DNA of 39,801 nucleotides. Origin: Clostridia bacterium. Its GTDB lineage: Bacteria; Bacillota; Clostridia; Christensenellales; Borkfalkiaceae. How positions within the stretch are numbered: position 1 is the stretch's first letter; each line of letters opens with the position of its first letter. A program made the translations under genes and the position numbers. The notes under the pieces were generated by a model that made no database searches, was not told where the DNA came from, and was given only the letters and a program-made list of their open reading frames with translations. The stretch spans positions 1 to 39,801 of the forward strand of contig JAFVRE010000055.1 in NCBI GenBank assembly GCA_017504465.1, given 5' to 3'. This document shows positions 32,852-39,801 of this stretch, piece by piece.

Positions 32852-32914
32852 GTCTTTTTGTAATTGCCATAAGACAGTTTTGAAATCCGCGTAGTCGCAA
32901 AAGCACGAAAAAAA

Positions 32915-32940
32915 TCCGCCGAGTGATCGGCGGACTTTTT
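32915..32940. terminator. Bidirectional terminator between convergent genes
   Basis: TCCGCCG (32915-32921) pairs with CGGCGGA (32928-32934). An A-run precedes and a T-run follows, so both the 220-residue protein gene and the transporter gene can end here. Confidence 0.85.
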
Positions 32941-32955
32941 TATGTTTTTAAACGG

Positions 32956-34500
32956 TTATTCCGTTTGTTCGTTTTCCGTGGAAGTTTCTTGGGTTTCTTC
33001 AAGGGTGGAAGTTTCTAAAACTTCAACTTCTTCGGTAACTTCAGAAACGCTGAGTTCTTGTTCAACTTCAGCAGCTTGAGCAGCTCTGCGAGCGGTAAGG
33101 TCTTGGGTCATAACGGCAACGGTCTTCTTATCGAGATTGTAAATAAACGCGATAGAAACAAACATTACGATTGCGCTAAACGTGTACAATGCAGCAACGA
33201 GCCACTTCATATTTTGAGCAACTTCAAAAGTTTGATTTGCCTTGTTTTCGCCGATATAGCCAAGCCAACCCATAATAACGACAACGAGGGACGGGCCAAG
33301 GCCTTGCGCGAGTTTTCTGAAGAAGGAATGCAAGGAGTAAACGGTACCTTCTTCCTTCGTTCCGTTCTTCCATTCGTTATAGTCGATAGCGTCTGCCATA
33401 AGCGCCCAGCTAACGCAGGTATAGAAACCTAAACCAAAGCCGAAGAATGCTTGTGCAACAACGTAGCCTACAAGACCTACCATACCGTTTCCAAGGGGAA
33501 GGAAGAGCAATGCTGCGCCGAATACGCTAACAGCCGAACCTACTGCGCAAGCTTCCTTTTTACCAAACTTATCAACGATCTTTTTGATGAAAGGCATAAA
33601 GAAGAACATGGGAAGATAACCGATTAACATAACGATACCGGACACTTTCATAGCCACTTCTTTAAGAGATTCGTTTGCGCCGAAATAAGATTGGAACAAT
33701 ACGGTAGTAGCTGCGGAAGAACCTTGCATACCGATGAACATACCCATAGCAGCAAGCGTTGCGCCGACAGCCGCGGGGTTCTTCAAGAAGTTCTTCATTG
33801 CTTTGAAGACATTGAATTTTTCCGTTGTTTCGCTGATAGTTACGCTATTTTCTTCAACGCGGATCGTTGTGGTTTTCAGCATTGTGATAAAGCAAGCAAG
33901 ACCGATCGCGCCCATTACGAGAGCAGCAACGAATACCACTTCACCCTTAAGGTTGTTGCTTGCGTCATAGCAAAGCATAGGAAGTAAAACCATAGGTAAG
34001 ATATTACCGACCATCGAACCGATCGAACGCCACGTGGAAAGCTGAGAACGTTCCGAACCGTCGGTTGTAATAACGGACATCATGGAGCCGTAAGGTACGT
34101 TTGCAATGGTGTAGAAAGCGTCCCAAAGGATATAACCGAGGACGAACAAAATACATCTCATTACTTTCGGAGCGTTAGGCAAGGGCAAGAAGAAGAACAA
34201 GCCTGAGAACAATAAGCCTATCGCGCCTACGAAGATGTAGGTCTTGAACTTACCGTACTTATACTTTCTCTTGTCTGCGTCGAATAACGAGCCGAGAAGG
34301 GGGTCGTTGATAGCGTCCCAAATTTGAACGACTAACAATAACGTTGCGTAAAGGTTTTCGCCGAGTGCCATGAATTGTGTCCAGAATACGAACATAATCG
34401 TACTCTTCAACGCAAAACTCATGTTGCAACCCAAGTCTCCCGCGGCATAGGAGAGTTTATCTCTCATGCCAAAAGGGCGTTGTGTTTCTGCTTTTTTCAT
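32956..34500 (-). CDS. GPH-family glycoside (glucuronide) : cation symporter
   Basis: 514 residues with about 12 membrane segments. The GPH features are MRDKLSYAAGDLGCNMSFAL at the N-terminus, VVQIWDAINDPLLGSLFDADKRKYKYGKFKTYI, and NVPYGSMMSVITTDGSERSQLSTWR. The family includes MelB, LacS, XynP and the glucuronide carrier UidB. The C-terminal 45 residues are a Glu/Thr/Ser-rich acidic tail, unusual for the family. AGGAGG precedes the ATG. It diverges from a GH2 gene, so glucuronide import is inferred from context; sequence alone does not fix the substrate. Confidence 0.9.
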   Translation of the reverse strand: MKKAETQRPFGMRDKLSYAAGDLGCNMSFALKSTIMFVFWTQFMALGENLYATLLLVVQIWDAINDPLLGSLFDADKRKYKYGKFKTYIFVGAIGLLFSGLFFFLPLPNAPKVMRCILFVLGYILWDAFYTIANVPYGSMMSVITTDGSERSQLSTWRSIGSMVGNILPMVLLPMLCYDASNNLKGEVVFVAALVMGAIGLACFITMLKTTTIRVEENSVTISETTEKFNVFKAMKNFLKNPAAVGATLAAMGMFIGMQGSSAATTVLFQSYFGANESLKEVAMKVSGIVMLIGYLPMFFFMPFIKKIVDKFGKKEACAVGSAVSVFGAALLFLPLGNGMVGLVGYVVAQAFFGFGLGFYTCVSWALMADAIDYNEWKNGTKEEGTVYSLHSFFRKLAQGLGPSLVVVIMGWLGYIGENKANQTFEVAQNMKWLVAALYTFSAIVMFVSIAFIYNLDKKTVAVMTQDLTARRAAQAAEVEQELSVSEVTEEVEVLETSTLEETQETSTENEQTE

Positions 34501-34594
34501 AATTTCCTCCTATTCATATAATTTTAGACTGTGCCAACTTCACGTTAAAAAATCAACTTTGCAAGCGGCGCAATCGTATTCAAGCATTACCATT

Positions 34595-34623
34595 ATTATA
34601 AAGGATAATAAATAATAAGTCAA
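34595..34623 (-). promoter_or_regulatory. Sigma-A promoter of the GPH transporter
   Basis: On the minus strand: TTGACT (34623-34618), 17-base spacer, TATAAT (34600-34595). The leader is about 85 bases. Confidence 0.8.
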
Positions 34624-34736
34624 GATTTTTAACTAAAAAAATAAAGATTTTTGTTATTTTTGTTTAAAAAAATGATAAAAAATCCCAAAAAAGTCACTCT
34701 TTTCTATATATTTTTTAACAAAATCCCTTTTAATCG

Positions 34737-34765
34737 TTGACAAAAATTTGTGTTTAAGCTATAAT
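34737..34765 (+). promoter_or_regulatory. Sigma-A promoter of the GH2-uxuA-SDR operon
   Basis: TTGACA (34737-34742), 17-base spacer, TATAAT (34760-34765), a full consensus. Transcription would start near 34772, about 45 bases before the GH2 gene. Confidence 0.9.
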
Positions 34766-34817
34766 ATAGATTGAAATAATATGGTGAGAAGTCACTTTTT
34801 AAACATGGAGGAAATTT

Positions 34818-37088
34818 ATGAGAAAAATCATCAATTTAAACGAAGACTGGCAGTTTTATAAAGGCGTTTCGGACGTCAACGCGCTTGGCGAAGCGAATGA
34901 AACGTTGAACCTGCCTCATACGTGGAACGCGATGGACGGTCATGACGGCGGCAACGATTATTTCCGCGGTACATGCGTGTATGCAAAGACCTTGAATAAA
35001 TCCGAGCTTCCTCAAACGGACAAGTATTTCTTGGAAATCCAAGGCGCGAACTCGTCCGCGGACGTATATATGAACGGCAAAAAGCTTGCGCATCACGACG
35101 GCGGCTACTCGACTTGGCGTGTGGATCTTACCGACGAACTCTCGGAAAACAGTGAGCTTTTAATCGCGGTGGACAACTCCCCCAACGATTACGTATATCC
35201 GCAAATGGCGGACTTCACGTTCTACGGCGGTTTGTACCGTGACGTGAACCTTATTTGCGTACCTGCTACCCACTTAGACCTTGAATATTACGGCGGAAAG
35301 GGCGTTCAAGTTACTCCCGTTATGAACGGCGCGAACGCGGAAGTGGAAGTAATTGCTTACGTAAAGAATTTAACGGAAGGCGACGAAGTAAAAATTTGCC
35401 TTTACGAACGTGACAGCGAAGAACCTTTTGCTACGGCAACGGGCGAAAAAGCAAACTTCGTGATTGAAAACGCGCGCCTTTGGAACGGACGCAAAGACCC
35501 GTACCTGTACTGCGCGGAAGTAGAAATTTACCGTAACGGCGAAGTGATTGACTCCGTTTGCACCCGTTTTGGTTGTAGAAGTTTTGAAATTGATCCCAAC
35601 CGCGGATTTATCTTAAATGGCGAAGAATACCCCTTGCGCGGTGTTTCCCGTCACCAAGACAGACTTGGCGTTGGTAACGCGCTCACGAAAGCGCATCACG
35701 AAGAGGATATTGATTTGATTATGGAAGTAGGCGCGACCACCATTCGTTTGGCGCACTATCAGCACGATCAATACTTCTATGATCTTTGCGACGAAAAAGG
35801 TCTTGTGCTCTGGGCGGAAATTCCTTATATCTCCAAACATATGCCTAAGGGAAGAGAAAACACAATTTCTCAAATGAAAGAGCTTGTCGTTCAAAATTAC
35901 AATCACCCTGCTATCGTTGTTTGGGGACTTTCCAACGAAATTTCCATCGGCGGCTCGGATGAAGATTTGCTCGAAAATCACCGCATTTTGAATGATTTAG
36001 TACACGAAATGGATAAGACGCGTAAAACGACGATCGCGGCGGTTTCTATGTGTAAAATGGACGATCCGTATTTGCAAATTCCCGACGTCGTTTCCTACAA
36101 CCATTATTTCGGTTGGTACGGTGGCGATACGTCTATGAACGGTCCTTGGTTTGATAAATTCCACGAGATGCACCCCACCATTCCCATCGGTGTTTCCGAA
36201 TACGGTTGCGAAGCGCTCAATTGGCATACCTCTGAGCCTAAGCAAGGGGACTACACTGAAGAATATCAAGCTTATTATCATGAAGAGCTCATCAAACAAC
36301 TCTTCACGAGAAAGTATATTTGGGCTACCCACGTATGGAATATGTTCGACTTTGGCGCGGACGCAAGAGCGGAAGGCGGCGAGAACGGTCAAAACCATAA
36401 AGGGCTTGTCACGATGGATAGAAAGTATAAGAAGGACTCCTTCTATGCATATAAAGCTTGGCTTTCCGACGAACCTTTCGTCCACCTTTGCGGTAAGCGC
36501 TATATCGATAGAGTAGAAGACGTGACGAAGGTAACGGTATATTCCAACCAACCCGAAGTGGAATTGTTTGTGAACGGTCAAAGCCTCGGCAAGAAGACTG
36601 CACCCGATCATTTCTTCTATTTCGACGTACCCAACGTTGGCGAAAGCGAACTCGTAGCAAAAGCAGGCGAACTCACCGATAGCGGAAAAATCCGTAAGGT
36701 AGACGAAATGAATATGGACTACGTTCTCGTAGAAAAGGGCGCGGTTCTTAACTGGTTCGATATCGACACTCCCGCAGGCAAATTCTCGCTCAACGATAAA
36801 ATTAGCGACATTATGTCTTGTTGGAGAGGCAAAATATGGTTCGTCAAGCTTGGTTTAAAATTGAAAAAGAAGATGAACGCAAGTAAGAAAGGCGAAAAGA
36901 AATCGGGCGGCTTCGACGTAGATTTGAAGGGCGGAAACGCTAGCGATATGATGGGCATGCTCGGCGGATTTAGCGTGCTCCGTTTAAGCAGTATGATGGG
37001 TATGATGAATATTTCCTTCACAAAAGAAGAACTTTTGAAGATGAATAAGCAGCTCAACCGTATCCGCAAGCCCAAAAACGTAAAATAA
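34818..37088 (+). CDS. GH2 family glycosidase, probable beta-glucuronidase
   Basis: 756 residues; cytosolic (no signal peptide). A jelly-roll sugar-binding domain, an immunoglobulin-like domain and a TIM barrel in GH2 order. The acid/base is E374 in WGLSNE and the nucleophile E461 in VSEYG. N526-H-K528 matches the NxK motif that recognises the glucuronate carboxylate in beta-glucuronidases, at similar spacing to Escherichia coli GUS (N566, K568). Some other GH2 enzymes also have NxK, so the transporter, uxuA and fructuronate reductase neighbours carry much of the call. After the barrel (about 610 on) come an Ig-like region and an unusual tail of 110 residues: FSLNDKISDIM, a basic stretch, then a Met/Gly-rich MMGMLGGFSVLRLSSMMGMM helix and a K-rich end. 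Confidence 0.85.
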   Translation: MRKIINLNEDWQFYKGVSDVNALGEANETLNLPHTWNAMDGHDGGNDYFRGTCVYAKTLNKSELPQTDKYFLEIQGANSSADVYMNGKKLAHHDGGYSTWRVDLTDELSENSELLIAVDNSPNDYVYPQMADFTFYGGLYRDVNLICVPATHLDLEYYGGKGVQVTPVMNGANAEVEVIAYVKNLTEGDEVKICLYERDSEEPFATATGEKANFVIENARLWNGRKDPYLYCAEVEIYRNGEVIDSVCTRFGCRSFEIDPNRGFILNGEEYPLRGVSRHQDRLGVGNALTKAHHEEDIDLIMEVGATTIRLAHYQHDQYFYDLCDEKGLVLWAEIPYISKHMPKGRENTISQMKELVVQNYNHPAIVVWGLSNEISIGGSDEDLLENHRILNDLVHEMDKTRKTTIAAVSMCKMDDPYLQIPDVVSYNHYFGWYGGDTSMNGPWFDKFHEMHPTIPIGVSEYGCEALNWHTSEPKQGDYTEEYQAYYHEELIKQLFTRKYIWATHVWNMFDFGADARAEGGENGQNHKGLVTMDRKYKKDSFYAYKAWLSDEPFVHLCGKRYIDRVEDVTKVTVYSNQPEVELFVNGQSLGKKTAPDHFFYFDVPNVGESELVAKAGELTDSGKIRKVDEMNMDYVLVEKGAVLNWFDIDTPAGKFSLNDKISDIMSCWRGKIWFVKLGLKLKKKMNASKKGEKKSGGFDVDLKGGNASDMMGMLGGFSVLRLSSMMGMMNISFTKEELLKMNKQLNRIRKPKNVK

Positions 37089-37099
37089 GGAGAAATAAT

Positions 37100-38181
37100 A
37101 TGCAAATGACGTTCCGTTGGTACGGCGAGGGAAACGACCGTATCAAATTATCGGATATCAAGCAAATCCCCGGCGTAAGCGGTATCGTATGGGCGTTGCA
37201 CGATAAGATGCCCGGCGAGATTTGGACAGAAGAAGAAATTGCGAAAGTCAAAGCGCAATGCGACGAGTACGGCTTCAATATCGACGTCGTGGAATCGGTC
37301 AACGTGCACGACGATATCAAAATCGGTCTTCCCACGCGCGATAAATATATCGAAAATTATAAACAAACGATCCGCAATTTATCCAAGTTTGGCGTTAAGG
37401 TAATTTGCTATAACTTTATGCCTATTTTCGACTGGACGAGAAGTAATCTTTTCCACGAAGTAGGCGACGGCTCGACCGCTCTTTTCTATGAAAAGGGTAT
37501 GATTCAAGACGATTACAACGCGATGGCGAAGTATATCCTTGATTTTACGGAAAAATATAATATGTCTTTCCCCGGTTGGGAACCTGAAAGAATGGCGAAG
37601 CTCGACGAATTGTTTAAGGCTTACGAAGGCGTGGATAAGGAAAAACTTTGGGCAAACCTTAAGTATTTCCTTGAAGCGATTATGCCCACCTGCCGTGAAT
37701 GCGACATCAAAATGGCAATCCACATGGACGATCCCCCCTGGGATATCTTCGGCTTGCCCAGACTTTTGGTGGATGAACCGAGCATTGATAGATTCTTGAA
37801 AATGGTTGACGACGAGTATAACTGTTTGACGCTTTGCTCGGGCAGTTTAAACGCGAACCCCAACAACAACGTTGCGGAAATCGTTAGAAAACATTGCGAT
37901 AGAATCGCTTTTGCTCATATCAGAAACGTAAAACATTTTGAAAACGGTGACTTCTCCGAAGCAAGCCACCGCGATTGCGACGGGGATACTGGGTCCTTGA
38001 AATCTTAAAAGCATACCACGATTGTGGCTTTAAAGGGTACATTCGTCCCGACCATGGTAGGCACCTTTGGGATGAAGGCCCCGGAAAAGTACGTCCCGGT
38101 TACGGCCTTTACGATAGAGCGCTTGGCATTATGTATATGCTCGGCGTGTGGGATAGTCTTGATAAGTTTAAAAAGAACTAA
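37100..38181 (+). pseudogene. uxuA: Mannonate dehydratase gene with a one-base deletion
   Basis: The first frame (37100-38008) gives 302 residues ending DGDTGSLKS; homology continues at once in another frame to 38181 ([22 protein letters not shown] ... [10 protein letters not shown]). Restoring one G in the GGG at 37991-37993 gives DGDTGVLEIL and a 360-residue protein, the usual UxuA length. UxuA dehydrates mannonate to 2-keto-3-deoxygluconate. The lost part includes RPDHG, which contains metal-ligand residues in the family, so the truncated form should be inactive. A real mutation and a homopolymer sequencing error are both possible. AAGGAG lies before the ATG, 11 bases after the GH2 gene. 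Confidence 0.88.
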
Positions 38182-38202
38182 ACGCGTATATACGTCGCAA
38201 GC

Positions 38203-38219
38203 CTGCGTTGTCACTCGGT
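38203..38219 (+). repeat. Second dispersed repeat, copy 2 (CTGCGTTGTCRCTCGGT)
   Basis: CTGCGTTGTCACTCGGT, differing from 23468-23484 at one base. A hairpin follows: CGTAC (38222-38226) with GTACG (38232-38236). It fills the 161-base gap between uxuA and the SDR gene, which interrupts an otherwise tight operon. Confidence 0.5.
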
Positions 38220-38342
38220 CACGTACTTCTTGTACGCGCCCTTGCTTCGCCTTGGCTTGCTTGTATCTCCGCGTTTTAACGGTAGTCGAGGGTTCGAGAT
38301 TACTCGCAAAAACAATTTAAAAAATAAAGGGGAAATAAAATT

Positions 38343-39188
38343 ATGATTAAACTTCCATTAAATATTGACTACAGTGGCAAAGTCGTCGTAGTGACGGGCG
38401 CAGGCGGGTTAATCTGCGGCGCTATGGCTCGCGCATTTGCGCAATGCGGAGCAAAGGTCGCTGCGCTTGACTTAAACGAAGACGCGGTAAAAGCGCTCGC
38501 GAACGACCTTAAAGCAGAAGGATATATTTGCGAAGGATACAAGACGAACGTGCTTGATCCCGTTGCGCTTGAAGAAGTGCACCAAGCCGTTTTAAAAGAT
38601 CTTGGTCCTTGCGATATTCTCGTCAACGGCGCAGGCGGTAACAACCCTAAAGCAACGACGGACAACGAATATCAACACGAAGCAAAAGAAGGTGGAAAAT
38701 CCTTCTTCGACTTGGACGACAAGGGTGTGGATTTCGTGTTCAAGCTCAATTTCCAAGGCACGCTTTTGCCCACGCAAGCGTTCGCAAAGGATATGGTTGA
38801 AAAGAAAGGCGGCTGCATTTTGAATATTTCGTCCATGAACGCGTATATTCCTTTGACGAAAATCCCTGCGTATTCGGCTGCAAAAGCTGGTATTTCCAAC
38901 TTTACGCAATGGCTTGCAACTCACTTTGCTGGTACGGGAATCCGTTGCAACGCGATTGCTCCCGGTTTCCTTGTTTCCGCGCAAAACAAAGCGCTCCTTT
39001 TCAACGAAGACGGCACGCCTACTGCGCGTAGCGCAAAGATTTTGAACGGTACGCCTATGAACCGCTTTGTAGATGCGGACGAGCTTTTGGGCGCAACCCT
39101 GTTCCTTTGCGACGACAAATCGGCGTCTGCGATCACGGGCGTCGTATTGCCCATCGACTGTGGTTTCGCAGCGTATAGCGGTGTGTAA
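38343..39188 (+). CDS. SDR-family D-mannonate oxidoreductase (fructuronate reductase)
   Basis: 281 residues, similar in size and opening to Bacillus subtilis UxuB/YjmF. The cofactor motif is VVVTGAGGLICGAMARAFA, a Gly-rich variant shared by this subgroup; NGAGGN, the serine of ILNISSMNAY, and the YSAAK catalytic pair (IPAYSAAKAG) follow. It reduces fructuronate to mannonate with NAD(P)H, the step before UxuA. AAAGGGG precedes the ATG. Family and neighbours agree; the substrate is inferred. Confidence 0.87.
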   Translation: MIKLPLNIDYSGKVVVVTGAGGLICGAMARAFAQCGAKVAALDLNEDAVKALANDLKAEGYICEGYKTNVLDPVALEEVHQAVLKDLGPCDILVNGAGGNNPKATTDNEYQHEAKEGGKSFFDLDDKGVDFVFKLNFQGTLLPTQAFAKDMVEKKGGCILNISSMNAYIPLTKIPAYSAAKAGISNFTQWLATHFAGTGIRCNAIAPGFLVSAQNKALLFNEDGTPTARSAKILNGTPMNRFVDADELLGATLFLCDDKSASAITGVVLPIDCGFAAYSGV

Positions 39189-39220
39189 TTCTTAAATTTA
39201 AAGGCTTTTTAAACAATCAA

Positions 39221-39260
39221 ATACCGACGACGGCTTTCCCCGTTGTCGGTATTTTTTTTC
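39221..39260 (+). terminator. Terminator of the glucuronide operon
   Basis: ATACCGAC (39221-39228) pairs with GTCGGTAT (39245-39252), with further pairing of ACGG and CCGT inside, then eight T. Confidence 0.88.
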
Positions 39261-39269
39261 ATCAATCGT

Positions 39270-39298
39270 TTGACAAAGAAGAATAAAAGTGATAGAAT
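39270..39298 (+). promoter_or_regulatory. Sigma-A promoter of the second LRR lipoprotein gene
   Basis: TTGACA (39270-39275), 17-base spacer, TAGAAT (39293-39298), about 50 bases before the start codon. Confidence 0.75.
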
Positions 39299-39348
39299 AA
39301 AAATAAGGGCTGTTTATTTTTAAAATAAACAAAGCTAAGGAGTTTGAA

Positions 39349-39801
39349 ATGAAAAAGAGAAATTTATTGATAGTTTTATTATCTATGGCTTTTGTAGGGG
39401 CGAGTGCGGTTGCTATGAGTGCTTGTGAAAAAGACAAGCCTACCCTTGGCATTAAGTATGAAATTTCACAGGACGGTACGTATGCGGAAGTAATAGGTTA
39501 TAAAGGTACGGAAAACGAAATTCGTATAGCAGATACCTATAACAGTCTACCTGTAAAAATTATCAACGACGATGCTTTTTTAGAATGTTTGGATTTGACG
39601 AGTGTAGAAATTCCAAACTCCGTAATAAAAATAGGCGAAAGTGCTTTTCAAAGTTGTCGAAGTTTGACGAGTATAGAAATACCTGATTCAGTAACAACGA
39701 TTGGTTCATTTGCATTTTCTCAGTGTAGTAGTTTAACGAGCGTGAAAATGGGAGATTCAGTAACAACGATTGGCGATCTTGTATTTTCTCAGTGTAGTAG
39801 T
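39349..39801 (+). CDS. BspA-type LRR lipoprotein (partial, runs off the window)
   Basis: 151 codons are present with no stop before the window ends. The signal peptide ends in lipobox AMSAC (cysteine about residue 25). The module EISQDGTYAEVIGY ... EIRIADTYNSLPVKII matches the N-terminal module of the lipoprotein at 23574-24665, so the two are paralogues. LRR_5 units follow (IPDSVTTIGSFAFSQCSSLTSV), again 23 residues or 69 bases each, with two nearly identical DNA copies of the FSQCSS segment. AAGGAG lies about nine bases before the ATG. Confidence 0.88.
   Translation, partial: MKKRNLLIVLLSMAFVGASAVAMSACEKDKPTLGIKYEISQDGTYAEVIGYKGTENEIRIADTYNSLPVKIINDDAFLECLDLTSVEIPNSVIKIGESAFQSCRSLTSIEIPDSVTTIGSFAFSQCSSLTSVKMGDSVTTIGDLVFSQCSS

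Larger units (their letters stand above)
34501..34817. promoter_or_regulatory. Divergent regulatory region of the glucuronide locus
   Basis: 317 AT-rich bases with two strong, oppositely directed promoters (34595-34623 minus, 34737-34765 plus). AGTCACTCTTT (34692-34702) and AGTCACTTTTT (34790-34800) form an imperfect direct repeat, one copy before and one after the plus promoter; they could be operator sites. No gene lies within it, and no regulator gene is next to the locus. Confidence 0.55.

Noticed and set aside
35997..36611. 204-codon minus-strand frame inside the GH2 gene
   Set aside because: Antisense to the catalytic region, without start signals.
37985..37995. Programmed ribosomal frameshift in uxuA
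   Set aside because: No slippery heptamer or downstream structure is evident, and UxuA is not known to use frameshifting.
37975..38181. Separate 68-codon gene after uxuA
   Set aside because: Its sequence is the missing C-terminus of mannonate dehydratase, so it belongs to the frameshifted uxuA.
38182..38342. tRNA-like sequence (GGTTCGAG) near 38291
   Set aside because: A T-loop-like string alone; no acceptor stem or anticodon arm could be built around it.

Overview
The window looks like a chromosomal piece of an endospore-forming member of the class Clostridia (Bacillota). The signs are spoIIE and spoVB, a mazF almost identical in pattern to Bacillus EndoA, strong SD sequences (GGAGG type), consensus sigma-A promoters (TTGACA-17-TATAAT) and Gram-positive gene orders (dprA-topA-trmFO-hslV-hslU; rpmE-yqhQ-prmC-prfA). 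BspA-type leucine-rich-repeat lipoproteins and a glucuronide locus suggest a gut lineage. I cannot name a genus.

Layout. 1-379: terminators of an upstream unit and a promoter. 380-10677: a plus-strand housekeeping run, yifB/comM, DUF1294, dprA, topA, trmFO, hslV, hslU, hisS, trxA. 10706-12264: a minus-strand pair, zinc-less MDR dehydrogenase and YfcE-like phosphodiesterase. 12359-16067: divergent promoters, rpmE with a possible attenuator leader, a DUF1385(YqhQ)-PrmC fusion, then prfA, so release factor 1 sits beside the enzyme that methylates it. 16116-21345: an unrecognised protein, DUF368 (PopT-type), comF, then a minus-strand methyltransferase/CDF transporter pair. 21379-23437: sodium-pump decarboxylase beta and gamma-like subunits (no alpha subunit nearby), and rplS with an L19-type leader. 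23574-25752: a BspA-type lipoprotein and the Mrp/NBP35 Fe-S carrier. 25751-32851: pgi, mazF without antitoxin, spoIIE, spoVB, a LysM protein and a clostridial surface/coat-like protein. 32956-39188: GPH transporter, GH2 beta-glucuronidase-like enzyme, uxuA (broken by a one-base deletion) and an SDR fructuronate reductase, which together take up and catabolise glucuronides. 39349-end: start of a second BspA-type lipoprotein.

No CRISPR, prophage, IS element, tRNA or rRNA was seen. The most unusual signal is a dispersed short repeat. GGCAGGTATGCGTTGAA occurs three times exactly, always intergenic and on the plus strand, and its core GGCAGGTA occurs about 13 times by eye on the two strands, where roughly one is expected. 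Other points of interest are a promoter nested inside a terminator hairpin (21294-21350), back-to-back sigma-E-like promoters ending 5-6 bases from the start codons of spoVB and the LysM gene, an SD-masking hairpin before spoIIE, and a second short dispersed repeat at 23468 and 38203.
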